Assembly (NCBI GenBank): GCA_946886275.1
Contig: CAMPIH010000020.1
Location: 1-20,686, forward strand
DNA: 20,686 nucleotides
From: an uncultured Sphingosinicella sp.
Lineage (GTDB): Bacteria; Pseudomonadota; Alphaproteobacteria; Sphingomonadales; Sphingomonadaceae
Reading direction: 5' to 3'
Part shown: positions 13,456 through 20,686 of the stretch, in pieces
Numbering within the stretch: position 1 is the first letter of the stretch
How the letters are laid out: each line of letters starts with the position of its first letter
Translations under genes and position numbers: made by a program
Notes under the pieces: model-generated
The model's database searches: none
Seen by the model: the letters and a program-made list of their open reading frames with translations, nothing else
What the model was told of the DNA's origin: nothing

Positions 13456-14458
13456 CTTGTTCTCCATCCTCTGATTCAGGGCGGAGCACCGCCGCTCCTT
13501 CAACCTTTCCCGACCGGACAAGCTCCAGCGCCTCGTTGGCGTTCGACAGCGGGAATGGCGAAACGACGGTTCTCACGGGAATCTCGGCGGCGAGCTTCAG
13601 AAATTCCTCACCGTCGGTACGAGTGAGATTGGCCACCGAACCCAAGCTCCGCTCTCCCCACAGCAGTCCATAGGGGAAGCCCGGAACGTCGCTCATGTGG
13701 ATCCCCGCGCAGACGACCCGGCCGCCCTTGCGTACCTGGCTCAGCGCCGTCGGCACCAGAGCGCCGACCGGTGCGAAGATGATCGCCGAGTCGAGCGGTT
13801 CGGGCGGCGCCTCATCCGATCCGCCAGCCCAGGCGCAACCCAGCGACCTCGCAAATGCCTGACCGGCAACGTCGCCGGGCCGAGTGAAAGCGTGGACCGT
13901 GCGGCCCTGCCAGACGGCGACCTGCGCGAGGATGTGCGCCGCCGCGCCGAAGCCGTAGAGACCCAGCACCCGGCCCTCCCCTGCCAGCTTCAGGGCCCGG
14001 TAACCGATAAGGCCTGCGCAGAGCAGAGGCGCGGCTTCGAGGTCGTCGAATATATCGGGGATGGGAAAGCAGAAATCGGCATCGGCGACGCAGTGGCTGG
14101 CAAAGCCGCCATCCCGGTCGAAGCCGGTGAAGACGGGGTCGTCGCAGAGATTCTCCCGACCGGAACGGCAATAGGGACAGGTCCCGCAGCTCCGCCCGAG
14201 CCAGGGGATCCCGACTCGGCTGCCGACGCCGAAGCTCGTGACGGCCGCGCCTGCCGCGATCACCCGACCGACGATCTCGTGGCCGGGAACGATCGGAAGC
14301 GTCGCCTGAAGATCGCCATCGACGATGTGAAGATCGGTCCGGCAGATGCCGCAGGCGGCTATCTCGACGAGCAATTGCTCCGGGCCGGGCTCCGGCATCG
14401 CGCGCCAGACCGAGCGAAGCGGCTTGCCCGTTGCGTCCAGCTGCATCGCGCGCATCAT
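13433..14458 (-). CDS. Zinc-dependent alcohol dehydrogenase (CAD2-like MDR family)
   Basis: This 341-residue medium-chain dehydrogenase oxidises alcohols or reduces aldehydes with NAD(P). Catalytic zinc ligands are Cys39 (CGICRTDLH), His60-Glu61 (PGHE) and Cys147. The structural zinc lobe is Cys91/94/97/105 in CGTCPYCRSGRENLC. The Rossmann start GLYGFGAAAHILAQVA (from 166) is typical of the cinnamyl-alcohol-dehydrogenase-2-like clade. The ATG at 14458 has AAGGA six bases upstream; Met2 is an alternative. The extreme C-terminus (SEDGEQDALPAAR) runs into the downstream aldo/keto reductase gene. Divergent from the flavoprotein at 14660. Substrate is not inferable. Confidence 0.94.
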   Translation of the reverse strand: MMRAMQLDATGKPLRSVWRAMPEPGPEQLLVEIAACGICRTDLHIVDGDLQATLPIVPGHEIVGRVIAAGAAVTSFGVGSRVGIPWLGRSCGTCPYCRSGRENLCDDPVFTGFDRDGGFASHCVADADFCFPIPDIFDDLEAAPLLCAGLIGYRALKLAGEGRVLGLYGFGAAAHILAQVAVWQGRTVHAFTRPGDVAGQAFARSLGCAWAGGSDEAPPEPLDSAIIFAPVGALVPTALSQVRKGGRVVCAGIHMSDVPGFPYGLLWGERSLGSVANLTRTDGEEFLKLAAEIPVRTVVSPFPLSNANEALELVRSGKVEGAAVLRPESEDGEQDALPAAR

Positions 14459-14544
14459 CTACTTTCCTTAAGGCGGCGTGCCGAACCTTCCTAGACTCCA
14501 GCACAACCATGCCCCCGAATAGGCGACCGCGAATTGCTTCCAAA

Positions 14545-14626
14545 GGGCCTCAACTAATAAGCATAACACGTTGATAAATATATATTCATGCCCCGAAAGT
14601 CATAGCGCAGGCGAAATCACTGCGCT
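14545..14626. promoter_or_regulatory. AT-rich divergent promoter region with a 7-bp inverted repeat
   Basis: The 201-base gap between the Zn-ADH and the flavoprotein contains the window's most AT-rich patch (about 14552-14590, including a TATATAT run), the likely site of back-to-back promoters. AGCGCAG at 14604-14610 and CTGCGCT at 14620-14626 form a perfect inverted repeat around 9 bases, 33 bases before the flavoprotein start, and could be an operator or leader hairpin. I could not fix unique -35/-10 pairs. Confidence 0.4.
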
Positions 14627-14659
14627 TGCCATGCCGCGACCAAAGGCTAAGGCAAAAGG

Positions 14660-15628
14660 ATGAGCCTTCCACCCCAGCTCGACCGGCTTCGGCTGCCCGC
14701 CATCGGCGCGCCTTTGTTCATCGTCTCGAACCCCGATCTCGTCATCGCCCAGTGCAAGGCGGGGATCGTGGGCTCCTTTCCTGCGCTCAATGCCCGGCCG
14801 CAATCGCTTCTCGATGAGTGGCTCCATCGGATCACCGAGGAGCTGGCGGCCTGGGACCGGGCCAATCCCGACCGCCCCTCGGCGCCGTTCGCCGTGAACC
14901 AGATCGTCCATCGCTCGAACCTTCGGCTGCAGGAGGACATGGCGACCTGCGCGAAGTGGAAGGTGCCGATCGTGATCACCTCGCTTGGAGCGATCGTCGA
15001 GGTCAACCAGGCCGTCCATGGCTGGGGCGGGATCACCCTCCACGACATCATCAACGATCGCTTCGCCCGCAAGGCGGTCGAGAAAGGCGCCGACGGAGTG
15101 ATCGCCGTCGCGGCCGGCGCGGGCGGACATGCCGGCCGGCTTTCCCCCTTCGCTCTGGTCCAGGAAATTCGCGAATGGTTCGACGGTCCGCTGATCCTCT
15201 CGGGAGCGATCGCCACCGGAAGAGCAATCCTCGCGGCGCAGGCGATGGGCGCCGACCTGGCCTATATCGGATCGCCCTTCATCGCCACCGAAGAGGCCAA
15301 TGCGCCCGACGACTACAAAAGGGGGATCGTCGACGGCCGAGCCGACGACATCGTCTATTCCAGCCTGTTCACCGGCGTTCACGGCAATTATCTGCGCCAG
15401 TCGATCGAGCGGGCCGGGCTCGATCCGGCCAATCTCCCCGAGGGCGACATCAAGACGATGGATTTCGGGACGGGCGAGGGATCCAAGGCCAAGGCCTGGC
15501 GCGACATCTGGGGATCCGGCCAGGGCATCGGAGCGGTTCGCGCCGTCGAGCCGGCGGCCGATTATATTGCCAGCCTGAGCGCCGACTATGAATCCGCCAA
15601 GGCCGACCTCATCGCCCGCGTGCGCTGA
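14660..15628 (+). CDS. Nitronate monooxygenase / 2-nitropropane dioxygenase-type flavin oxidoreductase
   Basis: This 322-residue FMN-dependent TIM-barrel enzyme belongs to the NMO/NPD family, which oxidises alkyl nitronates or reduces quinones. Family marks are APLFIVSNPDLVIAQCKAGIVGSFPALNAR (18-46), GADGVIAVAAGAGGHAG (143-159) with the candidate catalytic His157, the phosphate-binding GAIATG (182-187), and GADLAYIGSPFIATEEA (198-213). The last is normally GA-x-x-x-x-GT-x-F in the family; here it is GSPF. A NYLRQSIERAGLD-type tail follows. The ATG at 14660 has an AAGG seven bases upstream. It is single, divergent from the Zn-ADH and convergent with the small membrane protein 21 bases away. 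The physiological substrate is unknown. Confidence 0.92.
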   Translation: MSLPPQLDRLRLPAIGAPLFIVSNPDLVIAQCKAGIVGSFPALNARPQSLLDEWLHRITEELAAWDRANPDRPSAPFAVNQIVHRSNLRLQEDMATCAKWKVPIVITSLGAIVEVNQAVHGWGGITLHDIINDRFARKAVEKGADGVIAVAAGAGGHAGRLSPFALVQEIREWFDGPLILSGAIATGRAILAAQAMGADLAYIGSPFIATEEANAPDDYKRGIVDGRADDIVYSSLFTGVHGNYLRQSIERAGLDPANLPEGDIKTMDFGTGEGSKAKAWRDIWGSGQGIGAVRAVEPAADYIASLSADYESAKADLIARVR

Positions 15629-15649
15629 TTGGCGTGCGGCCGTCGAGGA

Positions 15650-15988
15650 TCAGCCGCAAGGCGTGCCGTTGTCGCGAATCTCCGACACCGCGGGATCTTC
15701 CGGATTGTAGCAGATCCTCGCAATCCGTCCGGCCGGCCATTCGGAGACCTTGTCGCCGGGCAGGCTGCTGACGCCTTCGAACGCCGAATTGGCTATTTCG
15801 AAGCGATAGGAGATGCGGGTTTCATCGAGGCTGCTGCTCTCGTCATCCTCGTGGAGGACCGCCCCGGTCACCACCGCCTGGCTCTCGGCAGTCATCGTCG
15901 CCTTGCGGCGATCGTCCATCCAGAACAGCAGAAAGATCATTCCGCCGATCAAGGCGAATATCAGAACAAGCTTGACCCAGGTCTTCAC
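15650..15988 (-). CDS. Membrane-anchored hypothetical protein (DUF3592-like)
   Basis: From a GTG at 15988 this is a 112-residue protein with one N-terminal membrane helix (VKLVLIFALIGGMIFLLFW, about 5-23). A basic stop-transfer (DDRRK) and a soluble beta-type domain follow. The segment SYRFEIANSAFEGVSS and the motif RICYNPEDPAVSE resemble DUF3592-like domains; I hold that assignment loosely. The frame is open to a TTG at 16051, but that adds a basic stretch with a poor ribosome site, while the GTG has a G-run (AAGGGGG) five bases upstream. It lies 127 bases after glmS in the same direction and could be in its transcript. Function unknown. Confidence 0.7.
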   Translation of the reverse strand: MKTWVKLVLIFALIGGMIFLLFWMDDRRKATMTAESQAVVTGAVLHEDDESSSLDETRISYRFEIANSAFEGVSSLPGDKVSEWPAGRIARICYNPEDPAVSEIRDNGTPCG

Positions 15989-16115
15989 CCACACCCCCTT
16001 CGGCCTGCAAAAGATCGGCCGGTTTCTAGATTTTTCCCGACGCTGTTTCAAGCATTTGGACGACCCGGTTCATAACCAGAATCAGTGCTTCCGACAGCTG
16101 GAGAGGACCCGCCGG

Positions 16116-17939
<1,824 letters not shown>

Positions 17940-17973
17940 ACGCCTTAACTTCCCACCATGAGCACCGGGCCGA

Positions 17974-18043
17974 GCCTGTCGAAGCCCTTGAGTTCGTTCC
18001 TGATCTGAAAGCAAGGGCGCTTCGACGGGGTCAGGACGAACTT
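17974..18043. repeat. REP-like inverted repeat between glmU and glmS
   Basis: GTCGAAGCCCTTG (17978-17990) is complementary to CAAGGGCGCTTCGAC (18012-18026) apart from a two-base bulge. The adjacent AGTTCGTTCCTGA (17991-18003) is complementary to TCAGGACGAACT (18031-18042) apart from one base. The two pairings cross, so they are alternatives. The words GTCGAAG and TTCGTCCTGA resemble the extragenic repeats scattered through sphingomonad genomes (recalled, not searched). It fills most of the 110-base glmU-glmS gap. Confidence 0.55.
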
Positions 18044-18049
18044 AGCCTC

Positions 18050-19411
18050 TCAATCAGACTTTGCTTTCCTGGCCGCCATCGTCTCCCGGAACCGCTTCGC
18101 CCGACCTGGTTTCTCGACCTGATCGCCTCGGGCGAGCGCGATCGAGTCCGCGGCGACGTCACGGACGATGACGGATCCGGCCGCGACCAGGGCGCCGGCA
18201 CCGATGCTGACCGGCGCGACGAGCGCCGAATTGGAACCGATGAACGCGCCTTCGCCGATGATCGTTCGATATTTGAAGTATCCGTCATAATTGCAGGTGA
18301 TCGTGCCGGCGCCGATATTGGCGTTGGCGCCGATATCGGAATCGCCGAGATAGGTCAGATGGTTCGCCTTCGCACCTGCGCCGAGCCTCGCCTTCTTGAT
18401 CTCGACGAAATTGCCGACCCTCGCCTTCTCGCCGATCTCGGCGCCGGGGCGAAGACGCGCATAGGGGCCGATCTGGGCATCGTCTGAGACGACAGCGCCT
18501 TCGATATGGCTGAATGCCTTCACCATCACCCGCTCGCCGATTCGGACTCCGGGGCCGAAGACGACGTTCGGTTCGATCACGCTGTCACGGCCGATCTCGG
18601 TATCGTGGGCAAACCAGACCGTCTCGGGTGCGATCAAGGTGACTCCGTCGGCCATCGCCCGGAGCCGCCTTCGGCGCTGCCACTCGGCTTCGAGCCGAGC
18701 GAGCTCGGCGCGGCTGTTGACTCCGGCCGTCTCCCACGGATCGGCCTCGATCACCGCCGACCTGCGGCCGTCCGAAGCGGCGATCATGACGATGTCGGGA
18801 AGATAATATTCGCCGGCGGCATTGGCGTTTCCGACCCGGGCGAGGAGCGCGAAGAGATCGGCGGCGCGGGCCGCCATCAGCCCGGAATTGCAAAGATCGA
18901 CGTTCCGCTCCTCTTCGGTCGCGTCCTTATATTCGACCATCTTCTCGATGATTCCGTCCGGCCGGGCGAGAATCCGGCCATATTGGGCGGGATCAGCCGG
19001 GCGGAAGCCGACGACGACGACGGCGGGACGGTCCGGCGCGTTCAGCCGATCGAGCATCCGGGTCATGGTCTCGGCCTCGACGAGCGGCGTATCCCCGAAC
19101 AGGATGAGGACATCGCCGGAAAAGTCGCCGAGCTTCCCTTCCGCCTGACGGACGGCATGGGCGGTGCCGAGCTGGTGGTCCTGGACGACGAGCTCGCCGC
19201 CGCGCGAGTCGACCAGTTCGGCGACCTGCTCCCGGCCGCTGCCGACGACCACCAGCTTGCGCTTGGGTGACAGGGTGTCGAGCATGGCGAACAGATGATC
19301 GAGCATGGGTCGCCCGGCGATCGGATGAAGCACCTTGTGCACATCCGATTTCATCCGCGTACCCTTCCCTGCGGCAAGGATCACGGCTGCTAAGTCTCTT
19401 TGTCCGGTCAT
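18050..19411 (-). CDS. glmU: Bifunctional GlcNAc-1-P uridyltransferase / GlcN-1-P acetyltransferase
   Basis: This 453-residue enzyme acetylates glucosamine-1-phosphate and then couples it to UTP, giving UDP-GlcNAc for peptidoglycan and lipopolysaccharide. The N-terminal pyrophosphorylase domain opens with VILAAGKGTRMKSDVHKVLH (about 10-29) and has FGDTPLVE. The C-terminal left-handed beta-helix starts near 235, with hexapeptide repeats (IGPYARLRPGAEIGEKARVGNFVEIK) and the acetyl-transfer region NHLTYLGDSDIG and CNYDGYFKYRTIIGEGAFIGS. Length and order are normal. The ATG at 19411 has AAGGG four bases upstream. It is the first gene of the glmU-glmS pair; the 256-base gap before it holds several small hairpins but no gene. 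Confidence 0.98.
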   Translation of the reverse strand: MTGQRDLAAVILAAGKGTRMKSDVHKVLHPIAGRPMLDHLFAMLDTLSPKRKLVVVGSGREQVAELVDSRGGELVVQDHQLGTAHAVRQAEGKLGDFSGDVLILFGDTPLVEAETMTRMLDRLNAPDRPAVVVVGFRPADPAQYGRILARPDGIIEKMVEYKDATEEERNVDLCNSGLMAARAADLFALLARVGNANAAGEYYLPDIVMIAASDGRRSAVIEADPWETAGVNSRAELARLEAEWQRRRRLRAMADGVTLIAPETVWFAHDTEIGRDSVIEPNVVFGPGVRIGERVMVKAFSHIEGAVVSDDAQIGPYARLRPGAEIGEKARVGNFVEIKKARLGAGAKANHLTYLGDSDIGANANIGAGTITCNYDGYFKYRTIIGEGAFIGSNSALVAPVSIGAGALVAAGSVIVRDVAADSIALARGDQVEKPGRAKRFRETMAARKAKSD

Positions 19412-19443
19412 GGCGCCCTTGAAGCTCCGGGCCCCGATGCCAC

Positions 19444-19506
19444 GGAAATCCTGCCATTTCCATAGGCCTGCAGGCGGGGCTCCGGATTGGCGGCTGGTTG
19501 GCAGCC
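19444..19506 (-). other. Cluster of small hairpins upstream of glmU
   Basis: Three short perfect stems lie in a row: GGAAAT/ATTTCC at 19444-19461 (6-base loop), the palindrome GCCTGCAGGC at 19466-19475, and GGCTG/CAGCC at 19492-19506. They would fall in the glmU leader on the minus strand. The remainder of the 19412-19667 gap shows nothing I can name. Function is unproven. Confidence 0.3.
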
Positions 19507-19667
19507 ATCAGAGGCTACCGGGCCGCAGGCCGCTGCCCGCACAGGTTCCTAAATCGTTGCGGGAGAAAAACGGCTTCAGCCACGTTTCATTGATGCCGAC
19601 CGCCTCGATCGCATGCGGCCGTCGGATGGCGCCGTCGTGTAGGCGCCGCAAATGAGGAGGATGTTTG

Positions 19668-19973
19668 ATGAAATCAGCAATTTTGGCTGCCGCCCTGCTG
19701 TTCGGGACGGCTGCGGTCGCTCAGCAGACCGTCGCCCCCGCCAATGACAATCCGGAGCGCGATGCGCGCGGTATCGCGGTCGTTTCCGACCCTGCCACCG
19801 CTCCCGCCGGCACCAACGAGGCGGTGACCGTCCCCGCCGGCGCGACCGTCGTCGTCGCCCCCAATCAGCAGGCGGCCTTCGCTACTCGGCCGGCCGATCA
19901 GGAATATCCGGCCTGCTCACGCACCGTCACCGACAATTGCGTCCAGACCTACGAGCGCCGTTCGCGCCGCTAG
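19668..19973 (+). CDS. Small secreted hypothetical protein
   Basis: This 101-residue protein has a clear Sec signal peptide (MKSAILAAALLFGTAAVAQQ, cleavage after AVA at about 18). The mature part is rich in Ala, Val, Pro and Asn. It includes a valine-rich stretch (AVTVPAGATVVVAPN) and a C-terminal segment with two cysteines (YPACSRTVTDNCVQTYERR) that could form a disulfide in the periplasm. I recognise no named family; similar short secreted proteins are common in sphingomonads. The ATG at 19668 has GAGGAGG seven bases upstream, one of the strongest ribosome sites here; a TTG three bases earlier is not the start. It is a single gene ended by a strong hairpin terminator. Confidence 0.8.
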   Translation: MKSAILAAALLFGTAAVAQQTVAPANDNPERDARGIAVVSDPATAPAGTNEAVTVPAGATVVVAPNQQAAFATRPADQEYPACSRTVTDNCVQTYERRSRR

Positions 19974-19991
19974 CACTGCTGGAAGAATAGG

Positions 19992-20032
19992 CCCGCTGCG
20001 CCGGACCTCGAGGTCAGGCGCAGCGGGGCTTT
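19992..20032 (+). terminator. Terminator of the small secreted protein gene
   Basis: CCCGCTGCGCC (19992-20002) pairs with GGCGCAGCGGG (20017-20027), an 11-bp stem. The apical part contains the self-complementary GACCTCGAGGTC, which extends the helix. It is followed by GCTTTGCG, a short U-run. It begins 18 bases after the stop codon. Confidence 0.78.
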
Positions 20033-20096
20033 GCGTCCCTGAACCTTTGTCCTACCCCGGGCGCCGTTTCGAAAAGCGGTTGAGGGGTTTTCACGA

Positions 20097-20686
20097 ATGA
20101 CCATCAGTTTCGAAGGGCGGGTGGCGATCGTCACCGGCGCCGGGGGCGGTCTTGGCCGAGTCTACGCGCTCGAGCTGGCAAGACGCGGCGCGAAGGTCCT
20201 GGTCAACGATCTCGGCGCGTCGCGCGACGGCGTCGGCCGAAGCGCCGCGGCCGCCGGCGTGGTCGAGGAAATCAGAGCCGCCGGAGGAGTCGCCGTCGCC
20301 AACGGCGCCAGCGTCACCGACGACGCCCAGGTCCAAGCCATGGTCGAACAGGCCGTCTCGGAGCTTGGCGGAGTCCATATCCTCATCAACAATGCCGGGA
20401 TCCTTCGCGACAAGAGCTTCGCCAAGATGGAAATGGACGATTTCCGCGCCGTCGTGGATGTCCATCTGACCGGGTCGGCCAATTGCACCAAGGCCGTCTG
20501 GGGCGCGATGCGCGAGCAGAATTACGGCCGGATCCTGATGACGAGCTCGTCGACCGGCCTGTACGGCAATTTCGGACAAGCCAATTACGGCGCCGCGAAG
20601 CTCGGCATCGCCGGCCTTGCCAAGACCCTCGCCCTCGAGGGCGCCCGATACGGCATCAGGGTCAACACGATCGCGCCGACCGCGGC
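20097..20686 (+). CDS. SDR family NAD(P)-dependent oxidoreductase, (3R)-hydroxyacyl-CoA dehydrogenase-like (partial)
   Basis: The first 196 residues are present; the gene runs off the right edge. The short-chain dehydrogenase fold is complete up to the active site: cofactor loop TGAGGGLG (13-20), NDLG with Asp38 suggesting NAD+ preference, NNAG (98-101), and the catalytic Ser near 151-152. Tyr164 and Lys168 lie in YGAAK. The long NDLGASRDGVGRSAAAAGVVEEI loop and NYGRILMTSSSTGLYGNFGQANYGAAK match the dehydrogenase domain of peroxisomal multifunctional enzyme type 2 and its bacterial homologues, so a role in beta-oxidation of acyl-CoA is likely. A GAGGGG lies about ten bases before the ATG at 20097. 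Confidence 0.92.
   Translation, partial: MTISFEGRVAIVTGAGGGLGRVYALELARRGAKVLVNDLGASRDGVGRSAAAAGVVEEIRAAGGVAVANGASVTDDAQVQAMVEQAVSELGGVHILINNAGILRDKSFAKMEMDDFRAVVDVHLTGSANCTKAVWGAMREQNYGRILMTSSSTGLYGNFGQANYGAAKLGIAGLAKTLALEGARYGIRVNTIAPTA

Overview
The window reads as ordinary chromosome from a GC-rich alphaproteobacterium, most likely a sphingomonad (Sphingomonadales). The basis is the strongly GC-biased third codon positions, a DUF1465/RcdA-type cell-cycle protein, a DksA that keeps only one of the four zinc cysteines, two small YdcH-type coiled-coil proteins, a 'host attachment' family protein and a UDP-GlcNAc pathway pair (glmU-glmS). I see no phage, transposon, plasmid, CRISPR, tRNA or rRNA signature. 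Genes are densely packed; the longest gene-free stretches are about 274, 256 and 200 bases.

Layout, left to right. (1) 167-2248, minus strand: yqgE, then ahcY (S-adenosylhomocysteinase). ahcY has its own leader and a perfect 20-bp AT-rich palindrome just after the yqgE stop, a likely operator. (2) 2424-3236, plus: a Prx5-type peroxiredoxin, divergent from yqgE, followed by a tiny one-helix protein. (3) 3242-8970, minus: a long co-directional run in the order YdcH protein, DUF1465/RcdA-like protein, iron-containing alcohol dehydrogenase, hotdog acyl-CoA thioesterase (TTG start overlapping the dehydrogenase stop), alpha/beta hydrolase, M2 (ACE-like) dipeptidyl carboxypeptidase lipoprotein and a secreted YbjN-like protein. 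(4) 9119-9274, plus: a second YdcH-type protein, divergent from the first, closed by a clear intrinsic terminator. (5) 9360-10515, minus: host attachment family protein, then dksA behind a long structured leader. (6) 10602-12448, plus: surE and a two-transmembrane K+ channel with an RCK domain, joined by an ATGA overlap. (7) 12511-14458, minus: a zinc alcohol dehydrogenase overlapping an aldo/keto reductase. (8) 14660-15628, plus: a nitronate monooxygenase-type flavoprotein. (9) 15650-19411, minus: glmU, glmS and a small membrane-anchored protein, with a REP-like inverted repeat between glmU and glmS. (10) 19668-19973, plus: a small secreted protein with a strong terminator. (11) 20097 to the right edge, plus: an SDR dehydrogenase cut by the window end.

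How the genes fit together: ahcY removes S-adenosylhomocysteine in the activated methyl cycle. GlmS and GlmU make UDP-GlcNAc for peptidoglycan and lipid A. DksA and the RcdA-like protein are global growth/cell-cycle regulators. Two dehydrogenase sets (Fe-ADH with thioesterase and hydrolase; Zn-ADH with AKR) suggest aldehyde/alcohol and acyl-thioester metabolism of unknown substrate. I did not find a convincing previously undescribed system. The most worthwhile leads are regulatory: the ahcY palindrome, the structured dksA leader, the hairpin touching the Shine-Dalgarno of the small YdcH gene, the REP-like element at glmU/glmS and a hexanucleotide repeat inside the Fe-ADH.
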